A stretch of DNA of 64,000 nucleotides from Monodelphis domestica (lineage: Eukaryota > Chordata > Mammalia > Didelphimorphia > Didelphidae). Numbering within the stretch: position 1 is the stretch's first letter; every line of letters begins with the position of its first letter. The position numbers and the translations under genes are program-made. The stretch is taken from the NCBI RefSeq assembly GCF_027887165.1, contig NC_077227.1, forward strand, positions 537,452,293 through 537,516,292, read 5' to 3'. Under the pieces are notes generated by a model. It was not told where the DNA came from, made no database searches, and saw nothing but the letters and a program-made list of their open reading frames with translations. Below are positions 1 to 8,999 of this stretch, piece after piece.

Positions 1-33
1 CACCTCATCTAGCAAGGGCCAAGGACAACTCAC

Positions 34-108
34 CGGCTCCGTGGGTTCCTGAAAAATCTTTCTTGCTGTCTTACTGGCCAGAACTCTAGTGCTATTCAGG
101 GACGGAGG
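34..108 (-). CDS. RRM2: RRM2 coding exon 2 (ribonucleotide reductase small subunit M2)
   Basis: RRM2 is the small, tyrosyl-radical subunit of class Ia ribonucleotide reductase. With RRM1 it makes dNTPs for S-phase DNA synthesis. On the minus strand a polypyrimidine-AG acceptor (ending at 109) opens a 75-bp exon that reads PPSLNSTRVLASKTARKIFQ followed by EPTEP and a GTGAG donor at 33. Human RRM2 residues 34-58 read PPALSGTRVLASKTARRIFQ-EPTEP, so the match is nearly complete and the exon is phase 0 at both ends. Arg49-x-Ile51, the cyclin F docking RxI motif of human RRM2, is kept as RKI. The iron-binding catalytic domain lies in later exons, beyond the left edge. Sequence 1-33 is the start of intron 2. 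No defect is visible. Identification rests on recalled human and mouse protein sequences. Confidence 0.95.
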
Positions 109-286
109 CTGGAAAAGAAGCAAGCACAAGTGAGCCCCGTGAACGAGGGGTGAAAGATGGGGTGTTTGGCCCCGCTCCCTCACTTCGCCTTCTCCTAGGC
201 CTTGGGGCCCTCCAGGGCAGGCCTGACTTTGTGCAGAAGCTCATATTGCATGCATACACACACTGCATTCTGTCAGACCCATACTT

Positions 287-388
287 CAATAAGCAACTAT
301 TAAGGTCCTATTATATGCCAGGCCTTGTGCTAAGTGCTGGGGAAACAAGAAAGGCCAAAGCTAGTCCTTGAATTCCAGGAGTTTAGCC
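287..388 (-). repeat. L2 LINE 3' end fragment
   Basis: The plus strand reads 'tattatatgccaggcc' and 'tgctaagtgctgggg', the reverse complement of the L2 3' end (counterpart of 'cacatagtaggcgcttaataaa'). Sits in RRM2 intron 1. Confidence 0.75.
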
Positions 389-399
389 ACACACACCCA

Positions 400-512
400 C
401 TTCATTCATTCCATAAACATTTGTTAAAGGCCTAGGGCGTGCCAGGCCCTGAGCTAAGGACACAGAAAAAGAGGCAGAAGAGTCCTTGGCCCCAAGGAAC
501 TCACACACATGC
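400..512 (-). repeat. Second L2 3' end fragment in tandem
   Basis: 'cataaacatttgttaaaggc', then 'gtgccaggccctgagctaag', then 'ccttggccccaaggaactca' repeat the same L2 3'-end segment seen just upstream in RRM2 intron 1, in the same orientation. Confidence 0.75.
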
Positions 513-539
513 CACTGGCGCGCCACACTACTCACGCAC

Positions 540-638
540 CGTGTTCTCCTTATCTGTAAGCTGGAGTGACTTTAGGGGGGAAAGGCGAAGTTGCTGCTGG
601 TCGGTCACGGGGGAGAGCGGAGTGCGAGAGGGCAGCAT
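540..638 (-). CDS. RRM2: RRM2 coding exon 1 (N-terminal degron region)
   Basis: Thirty-three codons start at ATG 638-636 and end at a GTGCGT donor (539), phase 0. The protein begins MLPSRTPLSPVTDQQQLRL and ends SPLKSLQLTDKENT. Human RRM2 exon 1 also has 33 residues (MLSLRVPLAPITDPQQLQL, then SPLKGLSLVDKENT), and the mouse form is equally close. Visible regulatory motifs are the Ser20-Pro CDK site (SPLK), the KEN box at residues 30-32 that APC/C-Cdh1 uses to destroy RRM2 in G1, and Thr33, whose following proline is the first codon of exon 2. The start was chosen by alignment with human RRM2; the frame stays open upstream to a second ATG at 734. This exon has no catalytic role and tunes protein level through the cell cycle. 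Confidence 0.96.
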
Positions 639-905
639 GGCGGCGGCGGGAAGGCAGACAGGTGAGGCGCGAGCAGGCAGCAGAAGACGAGTGGGAGGGA
701 GCAGCTGGAAAGACGTCTGATCTGACAGGTACAAGCTGAAGCATTCAAAGTGGCCAGCCTACCCGTGGAACCGGCTTTATATCCTCTTCGAACTTGGCGC
801 CATATCCCCTCGCACACCAATCAACGGAGAAGGGCTGACCCGTTCGCCATCCTCTCATTGGAACTAGAGCTGACGTAGCCCCACCCCCTCTAGATACCAT
901 TGGTG
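639..905 (-). promoter_or_regulatory. RRM2: RRM2 promoter and 5' UTR
   Basis: CpG-rich DNA upstream of RRM2, read on the minus strand. A TATAAA box lies at 776-781, predicting initiation near 750 and a leader of about 110 nt. A TTTGAA (CHR consensus) is at 744-749. Just upstream of the TATA box, TTCGAA (787-792) and TTGGCGCCA (794-802) lie together, with GGCGC four bases from TTCGAA, an arrangement like tandem CDE/CHR and E2F sites. CCAAT boxes lie at 817-821, 857-861 and 899-903, about 40 bp apart; the first is inverted relative to RRM2. NF-Y, E2F and DREAM control of S-phase genes is established; these individual sites are motif matches only. Confidence 0.8.
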
Positions 906-1198
906 GAAGAGTCGCGCGGGAGATTCGAGAGCTGAATGGGGCCGCGCGCGCTTTCCCGGGTCTGTGGACTGACCGGGAGAACTTCCTGCTACGCATCTCT
1001 GCGGCCCAGGGACCGACGTCAGAGAAGCCGGGGCATTTAATTGTGCCCAAGAACTGCCGGACTATACAAGGGACCAACCCTGAAAATCGCTGCCTTCTTT
1101 GGGCGGAAACCAATGCCCTCCAACAATCCGAGTGACCTGTGCCCCTTTCTACTTCCATATACTGGCAATAAAAGTCTAAACTATATTAGAATTTCCTG
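906..1198 (+). other. Possible divergent non-coding first exon at the RRM2 CpG island
   Basis: The right half of the CpG island points away from RRM2. A strong splice donor, CTG|GTAAGT, lies at 1198/1199, and the preceding ~290 bp is GC-rich with another CCAAT at 1110-1114. There is no convincing coding frame: the longest sense ATG before the donor (1113) gives about 29 anonymous residues. An AATAAA at 1167-1172 precedes the donor. This could be a promoter-upstream antisense transcript or lncRNA, or simply island sequence. Confidence 0.3.
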
Positions 1199-1204
1199 GT
1201 AAGT

Positions 1205-2730
1205 AACGACGGGAGGGGAAAGAATAAAAGTGAGATTTTTTTTTCTCCAAAAGTTAACATTTAAAAATCCAAGTGGTGCTTGCGTATGTCTGGAGAAACT
1301 TCCGTTTCCGATTGAGGAATTTTCCGTGAATTGCAGTTGCAGAATAAACCATTACTTAGGAAATAGTAAACTTTTCTAACATTATTGAAGTATTGTAAAT
1401 CTGAATCCTGTGGACTAGGATTAGAAACCTCAGGGATCATCTTTACTTTCTGCATGGCTTGAAGCAAGTTACTCTCTCTTTCTAGATTAATCCTGTTTTT
1501 TTATGAATCACGAACTAGTAAAGTGTAAGGGGGTCATTTCTAAATTCCCGCCAGGTTCTAAATCCTACTAACCTGCTTCTTGTAGACAGTTCATCCCCAC
1601 CCCCACCCCCTTTCAAAGCTTTTTCCCTGTCTTGCTAAAGTAACAAAAGATTTCTACACGGAACTTCTGAAAATGCCAGTAAACCGTGCCAAGTGATACG
1701 GAATAAGAATGTGATTTTGAAATTATTTTAAAGTCAGCGTCATCTTGCATAGAACCCTTGGGATGCCCTTGCTAATCCACAAAATTCAAATTAGTCTTGG
1801 AAATCTAGAGCGGGAAAGTCTCTTAGATTTATAGAATTAAGAGTAGGAAAGGAATTACTTCTCCCTTCTACCCATATACTTCTCTGAAATAAATCAGTAG
1901 ATGCAGTTTGAAAATGTAATGTCTATTGTATTTGTCAGACTAAAGTTGCCTTTTGAATTGTATACTCTGGTCTTCATATTAAAGAAGAAAAAACACATTA
2001 TTTGAAGCCAGCAAACGCTCTTGAAGATAATTCCTGAGAATTGTTAAAATTCTTCTTCTTCGTGTATTTAATAGAGTACCATTCACGAAGCCATACAAAA
2101 TAGACAGCAATTTGTATTTTTTTACCCCTACCAAGGACAAAGGGTGTGGTTGGGAAGGAAGGAAAGGCATGCTTTGTTTTTTCAAGTGGTTTTTATGATT
2201 CATAGAACAGTCAGTACATTTTCACTTTGCAAGCTGAAAAACCCTAGTTAGGAGAAGAATAACATAGAAGCCAAAACTATAAGGAACTCCACATAGGAAA
2301 GAAAAAATAGATAAACTAATTTAACCGAAAGACTTCCCAAGAACAAGCATTCTCAGCATTGGCCTAGAAATACACATGGTTGTTTTCTTTGTTTTGTTTT
2401 GTTTTTTTAAGGGCTACTCAGATAACATCTTTTAAAGAATCACCTTTACCACCCTCCCCCTTTTGATTCTGGAAAAGAGGGCATCATTAGAATTAAATTG
2501 AAGAATCTAATGGGAGTAAAAGGATTAGAAAGAAGAGATCAGATTAGAAACTTTGCTAAAAGCATTGAAGCTGACACTTGCTCTCACTTCTCCCATCCCC
2601 TTTAAAAAAATTCTCCACTTAACAATGTTTTATGTAGCCATTGTAAACCCCAAACCACTTAAGCTATAGAATCACCCTGTTTTATCTTAACATGTATAGT
2701 ATATATAGTTTATCTTATTTAGAAAACCAT
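1205..2730. other. Unique AT-rich intergenic DNA
   Basis: No repeat family, exon or RNA gene could be recognised. There are short C and T runs near 1590-1610 and 2385-2410. Confidence 0.5.
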
Positions 2731-2734
2731 TTAT

Positions 2735-2900
2735 ACTTACACATTTTATTCTCACAACAATCATTATTATCATATTTCAGATTAAGAAATTAAAGTTCTG
2801 AGAATTTGAATGATTCCTTCAGTCACTAGAATCAACAAATAGTAGAGCCCTTAGATTCTTCAATCTTCCTTTCTAATCTCATTCCATTATCCTAATAATA
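2735..2900 (-). repeat. MIR-type SINE, degenerate
   Basis: 'attttattctcacaacaatc' and a decayed copy of the 'cagatgaggaaactgag' segment identify an inverted MIR. Confidence 0.55.
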
Positions 2901-3045
2901 CAACATTCTGTCTCCATCCATTCCCTACTTCCTAATCCTGGCTCTGTGAAGATTCCCACCTTCCTCATCTACCTTTGAGGTAAACCTTTCTACAGTCTTT
3001 AATGCTGAGACCTTTGGTTCCCTCTAGCTAATGGGTAATAATAGA

Positions 3046-3073
3046 GTACTTGCTTCAGCAGCATATATACTAA
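3046..3073 (+). pseudogene. U6 snRNA 5'-end fragment with flanking duplications
   Basis: The 28 nt 'gtacttgcttcagcagcata' + 'tatactaa' match 24 of 28 positions of the U6 snRNA 5' end (GTGCTCGCTTCGGCAGCACA + TATACTAA); the four differences are all C/T or G/A transitions. It is flanked by 'taatgggtaataata' (3029-3043) and 'taataggtaataata' (3071-3085), a near-perfect 15-bp target-site duplication. It is a retroposed 3'-truncated U6 piece, not a functional gene. Confidence 0.7.
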
Positions 3074-3079
3074 TAGGTA

Positions 3080-3315
3080 ATAATAATAGCTAGTATTTAT
3101 ATAAAGTTTATTATGTACCAGGCACAATGCTAAGTGCTTTTACAATTATTATCTCATTCAATCCTCACAATAACCCTGGGAGGTAGATATTATTATTCTC
3201 ATTTGACAAATGAAGAAACTGAATCAGACAGAAGTCATACAGCTAAGACATGTCTGAGACCAGATTTTAAATCAGGTCTTCTAGACTCCAGGCCAGCCAC
3301 CTAGTGACCCCTATA
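3080..3315 (-). repeat. MIR SINE
   Basis: Inverted MIR: 'attattatctcattcaatcc', then 'aatgaagaaactgaatcaga', ending 'ccaggccagccacctag'. Begins directly after the U6 fragment's downstream duplication. Confidence 0.85.
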
Positions 3316-3369
3316 TGGCATATATTGCCCAATTATAATCTTAATGTATCCATATCAAAACATTTTTGA

Positions 3370-3525
3370 GCATACTTATTGTATCCATTTCCCCTCCAAT
3401 GGAATACAAGTTTCTTAGGTCAGAGGCTTTTGTTTTTTATGTTTGTATGCCTAGAACTTAGCACAGTTACTGACACATAGTAGTAGGCACTCTACTCAAT
3501 ATTTATTAAATCATTCAAAGATGAA
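3370..3525 (+). repeat. L2 LINE 3' end
   Basis: 'gcctagaacttagcacagtt' followed by 'gacacatagtagtaggcact' and 'tatttattaaatcattcaaa' is the sense L2 3' terminus. Confidence 0.8.
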
Positions 3526-3819
3526 ATGAGACTACTGACTACTTATAAACTTTCCCTTAGGAGACTGATTTTTCAAATTTGCACAATAACCACCTCTGTT
3601 AGACAGGTCCAGAAGAAAAAGGTTAAGAAAAGTTTCTCTCAAGCTTCTGTTATTCATCATCAACTATCTTCTGGACAATTCATTGTTTATGAACCATGAA
3701 AATCTAGAACTCACTTTGGAGAATATGAGACTCCTTATCTTACTCCTTCCCTAAATTTACTCCTCCCCTTAACTTCCAAATTTCTATTAAAGGTGCCACA
3801 GTGTTTAGTGATTCACAAC

Positions 3820-3960
3820 CACCAAATTATTCCCAACTCTTCCCATTTCCTCATCTCCTATTTCCAATCAGTTGCCAAATCTCCTTGATAATATTTCTTC
3901 ATCATCCCTCATATCCTTCTATCTCCCCACTCACATCATAAATAATTCAGACCTTCTACA
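3820..3960 (+). repeat. L2 LINE internal fragment
   Basis: 'caatcagttgccaaatctcc' and following sequence match the L2 reverse-transcriptase region. Confidence 0.65.
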
Positions 3961-4012
3961 TCACTTCTGGCTGCCTAGTTGGTAAATCTGGCTCAAGTAT
4001 CTCTAGAAGACA

Positions 4013-4182
4013 TAGTTGCTGTTGTTTAGTCTTTTTCAGCTGGGTCTGACTCAGTGACGCCATTTGGGATTTTCTTGACACAGATACTAGAATACTTTTC
4101 CCTTTCCTTCTCCAGCTTTTTTTGCAGATGAGGAAACTAAAGTAAACAGGGTTAAGTGGTTTGCCCAAGGTCACATGGGTCT
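4013..4182 (-). repeat. Mar-1 SINE
   Basis: 'ctgttgtttagtctttttca', 'ccatttgggattttcttgac' and 'gttaagtggtttgcccaagg' show the Bov-B-like tail and CORE body of Mar-1 on the minus strand. Truncated before the tRNA-like head. Confidence 0.85.
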
Positions 4183-4254
4183 TGAGTTCCAAATATCAAA
4201 TTATATATTTATATGAATTTTATAAAGTTTATGTATATAAAATTATAACCTCAA

Positions 4255-4385
4255 AGAGTTGCACAGGGCACTAAGAGGTTAAGTGATGACTTAGCTGGGA
4301 GCACACAACTATCTAAGGTCAAAAATGGACTTGGGTTTTTCTGGCTCTAAAGTCCAAAGTCCTAAATTCACTAGGCCACAATGCA
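4255..4385 (-). repeat. MIR-related SINE fragment
   Basis: 'ctaagaggttaagtgatgac' with later 'ctggctctaaagtccaaagt' marks a worn inverted MIR. Confidence 0.6.
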
Positions 4386-4789
4386 TCAATGATTTCATTA
4401 TATACATATATATAAATTAAATAAATTTAAGTGGTGGGAAACTACACACAAAAAGGTCCTGAAAAACAATGGGGGTAGGGATGTGGGGAGGAACAAAATT
4501 AGGAAGGAGAGAGTAGTGTACCATGTATAAATAGGGACATGATTTTGAAGTCAGGAAGGGAGGGATAAGAGCTGGAATTATAACTCATCAATAAGAACAA
4601 GGGAATGGGAGGGCCATAAAGAGTTATTATAGGAATAATTGGATATTCCAGGGCAAAGAGGCCTTAAGCATGATGGAAGTTCCAAAATGAGACAGACGGG
4701 TAGGAATATGGTTTTGAAATCCAGAAGCCAAATTATGGGGCTGAGAGGGGGATGAAGGGCAGCGACAAAGTGGAGACTCCAGGAGAAAC

Positions 4790-4945
4790 TCATATCTAGT
4801 CCAATCCTCTTGCTTTTTTACACATGAAGAAACTAAGGTCCAGACAAGTGGCTTGCCTGAGATCATATATGTATAAAGTATAGATGTTAGATCTTAACTC
4901 AGGTCCTCTGACTCAACATTCAGTGTTTTTTACACAGGCAGTTAA
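4790..4945 (-). repeat. MIR-related SINE fragment
   Basis: 'acacatgaagaaactaaggt' and 'ttaactcaggtcctctgact' define an inverted MIR. Confidence 0.7.
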
Positions 4946-4954
4946 AGGGTACAA

Positions 4955-5162
4955 TGATTAGTGTTGGCCCTGCAGTCAAGAAAACGAGTCAAAATATGGC
5001 CTCAGACACTAGCCATATGACCCCTGAGAAGTCATCTAACTGCCTCAGTTTCCTCAACTGTAAGATTTTAAAAAATAGGGCTATTGTGAGGATCAAATGA
5101 GATATTTGTAAAGCATTTAGTACAGTGCTTGGCTCTTACTAATTTAATAAATGCTTTCTTCC
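4955..5162 (+). repeat. MIR SINE
   Basis: Sense MIR: 'aactgcctcagtttcctcaa', 'attgtgaggatcaaatgaga', 'gtacagtgcttggctcttac'. Confidence 0.85.
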
Positions 5163-5184
5163 TATACACTGTACTGTAACACCA

Positions 5185-5560
5185 AACTATTATTAGGCAC
5201 TTATCAAGTAAAAATTACTGCTCTGAGTGTGGAGGAGCTACAAAGTTTAGATAAGATACAGTCTCTGTCTTCAAAGAAATTATAGTTACATTGGTAACTA
5301 TTCAATTCAATTCAAGCATTTATTAAACTCCAGACCAAACTTTTCAAAACAGTTCCTGCCCTTAAAGTTTATTATATTATACTGGCGGGAAACAGCAGGT
5401 ACATAGTTGAGTCAATACAACGTATATGAAAATTAAATACAAAGTAATAGGAAAGGGGGAAGAAAACACTGACAACTGGGAGAATCCATAAAGGACAACT
5501 GTAAGAGAAGGCATTTGAGATGAGCATTAAAAGGAACAAGAGACTCCAAGAGGCATGTTC
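5185..5560 (-). repeat. L2 LINE 3' part, inverted
   Basis: 'ttcaagcatttattaaactc' and 'gagaaggcatttgagatgag' are the L2 3' region on the minus strand. It lies back-to-back with a sense L2 fragment that starts near 5570. Confidence 0.7.
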
Positions 5561-5569
5561 CATCTCTCT

Positions 5570-5765
5570 TCTCCATGCCTCTGGTCCATCTGTGTCCCAC
5601 TCTCCCCACTGACATTCAACAGTCCCTAGCTTCCTTCATGACTCAACTTGAAAACCATTTTTTTTTTAATAGGCCTTTCCCAGTCCCCTCAGGTGCTGGA
5701 CTCTTTTCCTCCTGTCTAAGGCAATTTTTCATTTACTTTTTATGTATCTTATATGGAACTAAATC
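5570..5765 (+). repeat. L2 LINE, left part interrupted by a SINE
   Basis: 'ctagcttccttcatgactca' and 'aataggcctttcccagtccc' match the L2 3' coding region. The copy resumes at 5991 after an inserted SINE. Confidence 0.7.
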
Positions 5766-5771
5766 ATTGAT

Positions 5772-5990
5772 GCCTTGTGGCTTAGTGGATAGAGTTGACT
5801 TTGGAGCCAGAAACACCTGAATTCACTTTTGACCTCATAGAGTTGTGTGACCCCAGCCAAGTCGCTTAACCTCTCAGTGCCCTGTATAGCTCTCTAAGAT
5901 TATAAATCACAGAAGTGCCAACCTGTATTGATAGATGAATTTTCCTCATCTAGAAGTTCCCTATCTATACCAGTGAAATCATGGGTCTAG
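5772..5990 (+). repeat. tRNA-derived marsupial SINE (not Mar-1) inserted in L2
   Basis: The head 'ggcttagtggatagagttga', body 'gtgtgaccccagccaagtcg' and tail 'cctctcagtgccctgtatag' to 'tagaagttccctatctatac' form a distinct marsupial SINE. It splits the sense L2 copy at 5570-6170. Confidence 0.75.
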
Positions 5991-6170
5991 TTCCTGTCTC
6001 TCTACACTCACTTTTTTATCTTGTTGATTCTCTCACTAGAATGTAAGCATAATGACAGACACTGTTTTTGCCTTCTTTATATCACCTAGCACTTAACCCA
6101 GTAAGTAACATACTAGTTAACATACATAACCTAGTAAGCACATAATTAAGTGCTTATTAATTCATTGATA
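5991..6170 (+). repeat. L2 LINE 3' end, right part
   Basis: 'actagaatgtaagcataatg' and 'gcacttaacccagtaagtaa' give the L2 3' terminus, continuing the copy split by the SINE. Confidence 0.75.
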
Positions 6171-6174
6171 GCAT

Positions 6175-6345
6175 CATTAAGATCAGAGAGCTAGAAAGCA
6201 TATAAGATGCCACTTAATCCAACCTTCTCATTTTATAGATGAAGAAAAAGAAGCTCAGTTTAGTTAAGTGACTTTCCTATGTGATATATAGCCTATGGGA
6301 AGGCATGGATTCCTCCAACTCCAAGCTCTGGGTACCTTCCAAAAT
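6175..6345 (-). repeat. MIR/MIR3-related fragment
   Basis: 'ccaaccttctcattttatag' with 'gaagctcagtttagttaagt' marks the inverted MIR3-like family. Confidence 0.6.
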
Positions 6346-6349
6346 TTGT

Positions 6350-6585
6350 TATTATTGAACAGTTGTTTCAGTTGTATCTGACTCTTTTTTACCTTATATG
6401 GAGTTTTCTTGATCAAGATACTAGAATGGTTTGTCATTTCCTTCAGATAATGTTATAGACAGGAAAACTGAGGCAAATAAGATTAAATAACTTGCACATG
6501 ACTAGGAAGTGTCTGAGACTGGATTTGAACCCAAGTCTTCCTGACTCAAGTCTTGGCACTGTCCACTGTGTTACTTAGCTTCCCC
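6350..6585 (-). repeat. Mar-1 SINE
   Basis: 'cagttgtatctgactctttt', 'ggtttgtcatttccttcaga' and 'tgtctgagactggatttgaa' identify a near full-length inverted Mar-1. Confidence 0.85.
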
Positions 6586-6689
6586 TCCAAAAATATCTTG
6601 TATTTATTTTACATATAGTTCTAGAAACTGAAAATTTAAGATGTCTTAGGGACATTCATGGTAAATCAAGTAGTCTATTGGTGATATAA

Positions 6690-6835
6690 GACTGGAGCTC
6701 CTGAGAGAGGCAAAGTCTGAATATGTAGAATCGTCTGCATAGATGAACTCATGGAAGCTGATGAGGTTAAGAGAGGAAGCAAACAGACTGACAAGGGAAA
6801 AGAGAAGAAAAGCTAAAAGACCTGGGGAAAGGAGG
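6690..6835 (-). repeat. L2 reverse-transcriptase fragment, inverted
   Basis: 'gaatcgtctgcatagatgaa' + 'ctcatggaagctgatgaggt' is the antisense of the L2 segment that encodes the YADD-containing region. Confidence 0.65.
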
Positions 6836-6844
6836 GAGTCTGGC

Positions 6845-7390
6845 ACGTAATTTGTCTAATAATAATAGCATGTTTATAAAGGACTTTAAAGCTTACAGGA
6901 TGCTTTGCCAAATCAAATCAAATTAAATTCCTATTCAGGTATGAGTTGAATTATATAAACTTAGAATTCCCTTCCAGTTTTCAGAATCTATGATTTTATA
7001 AGGGTGGAATTTAGCAGAATTTGTCATCTTTGATACCATCATATTCCAGATGAAGAAATCCTGATATGAGGACATTCAATCAAATTGATTTTGTCCTTAA
7101 GAATATGAGGTGGTGGTTGTTCTATTATGTATCGGTCAATCAATCAATCAACAAACATTTATCATAGGAAAAAGAATTTGTCATAGGAGAGTCATCTGTA
7201 ATCAGTCATCAGAGGGTAGGCCAGGACATTCTCTGAGTAAGAAAAACTACAATGAACTCTTCTGTGAGTGAGAAGTAAATAAGTAGAGATTTTTTTAAAG
7301 CCCCAGACATAGACAGATTGAAGGAAAAATATTTGCTACTCCACTGTTATACCATTTATCATCCACCATGAGGTGACTATCCAAAGACAT
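6845..7390. other. Mostly unclassified DNA with small repeat scraps
   Basis: A MIR scrap lies near 6858-6910 and an L2 tail-like 'tcaatcaatcaatcaacaaa' near 7137-7156. The rest is unrecognised. Confidence 0.45.
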
Positions 7391-7394
7391 CATC

Positions 7395-7648
7395 CTATTA
7401 AGAAAGAAAAAACAAGAATTTATTAATCACTTTTACTATGGCACTGTACTGAGCATTTTATACTCACAAAAACCCTGAGAGGTAGGTGTTATCATTAGCA
7501 CCTGTTTTATAACTGAGGAAACTGAAATAGATTATGTGACTTGTCCAAAGTCACACAGCTAAGTACATATCTAAAGTCACATTTGAATTCAAGTCTTCCT
7601 TACTCCAGGCCCAAGATTCCATCCACTGTATCAGCTGGTAGCCCAGCT
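7395..7648 (-). repeat. MIR SINE
   Basis: 'ccctgagaggtaggtgttat', 'ataactgaggaaactgaaat' and 'gtccaaagtcacacagctaa' give a long inverted MIR. Confidence 0.85.
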
Positions 7649-7649
7649 G

Positions 7650-8284
7650 AGCAGAGGAGCTAGATCATGAAGCTATCTTCACATTCCAAGTCTATTTATC
7701 TTTCCACTTTATCACCATTTGAATTCCCCTGACAAACACAGATTGCAGCCCTTTTACAATCCAGTGATTGATCTTCAAGGTTTCTGTGGCCAAAAAATTA
7801 ATTAGGCTACTTGGGTACTAGTAGGCAACTTACTGACAAGCTTCTCAGAGTATAACTGAGAGTAAACTTCAAGTGATAGATATATAGTTGGTTACCAGCC
7901 CATACTCAAAGCCTTTTCAGCTTCCTAGGACTTGCACATGTAGCTTCCAGAATTTAGGGTCCCCTCCATATTACAATGAGTTTTCATAGTAGGACTTCCA
8001 TAGAAGCATTCTTTTATACCACAAAGTAATGTTGGAATAAAAAATTAGGATGGAAGAGAAGGAAACACTGTACTCAGAAACTAGGCCAGATCTGCACTGA
8101 GATAATTTTGAGCAAATGTTGTCTCATTGTCACAGCCCATGAGAAATTGAATTTGGATAGCAGAGACGTTCAAGAAAAGTTGAGAAGGCTATTGACGGTG
8201 AAAGGCACTATCTGTAAGCATATGATGGATGGCCAATGAATGAGCAGTATCCAAAGAATTTTTTCCATTGATATCTATGTTGTA
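7650..8284. other. Unclassified intergenic DNA
   Basis: No gene, RNA or clear repeat was recognised here. Confidence 0.4.
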
Positions 8285-8468
8285 GGCAGCTAAGTGGCTC
8301 AGTTAATAGAAAGCCAGACTTAGAGTTGGGAATCTTGGGTTCAAATCTGACCACAGACACTTCCAAGCAAGTCATTAAACCCCCATTGCTAGCCTGTACC
8401 ATTCTTCTGCCTTAGAACCAATACTTAGTATCTATTCTAAGGCAGAAAGTAAGGGTTAAAAAAAAAGA
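8285..8468 (+). repeat. SINE1-type opossum SINE
   Basis: Head 'ggcagctaagtggctcagtt', body 'gaccacagacacttccaagc' and tail 'aaggcagaaagtaagggtta' plus an A-run. Moderately diverged. Confidence 0.9.
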
Positions 8469-8899
8469 CATCAAGTATCACTTGGCAACTGAGGAGAACT
8501 TAAGGCATATGAGGTTAAATGGCAGTGGCAAAGAAATGAGAGCAAAATTAGAAAAGCCAGAAAATGATATTGGTTCTAAAAATCTCAGTTACAGTAGAGA
8601 TATAGGCTCTCCAGGGAAGTTCATAACATTGCTTCTCTAATTAGGTCCCAAAACATAAGAACAGCACTGCTTTGAAGGGGTGTAAGAGATGGAGGAGTAA
8701 GAGAAGGACTAGGATGAACTTGGAAACCTTAAAATCCGTAGCCTCCTTTACTTTTGTCTTGCAAACCCCAAGCTCCTCATTTGAATCCTGCTCTCCCATA
8801 TAGTGAGTGCCATGAAGAATTTGACTTGTTAGAGTTCTGCATATTTGTGCCAGTTTTTCAGTCATCAATCAAGATATATACAGTTCATCAATTTATTTT

Positions 8900-8975
8900 T
8901 TAAACCTTTATTTTCTGTCTTAGTAAGTACTTGAAGACTTCCACTCAGTTGCCCAGTTCATCAACTTAAAAAAAA
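8900..8975 (-). repeat. SINE1-type fragment with internal deletion
   Basis: 'aaacctttattttctgtctt' is the inverted SINE1 tail, followed almost directly by head-like 'cactcagttgccc'. Confidence 0.5.
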
Positions 8976-8999
8976 AAAACAAAAAAAACTCAACTCCCA

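Larger units (their letters stand above)
109..539 (-). other. RRM2: RRM2 intron 1
   Basis: A 431-bp intron bounded by GTGCGTGAG at 539 and a pyrimidine-rich acceptor ending in AG at 109, both read on the minus strand. It carries two L2 3'-end fragments in the gene's sense orientation. No other element is seen. Confidence 0.9.

Noticed and set aside
637-666. Plus-strand ATG (MAAAGRQT) followed by a splice-like AG|GTGAGG, resembling a first coding exon.
   Set aside because: It is exactly antisense to RRM2 exon 1 and its leader, whose protein match is unambiguous. No downstream plus-strand exon was found.
745-1158. 137-codon open frame on the minus strand upstream of RRM2.
   Set aside because: Lies across the promoter, has no recognisable motif, and is explained by the low stop-codon density of a CpG island.
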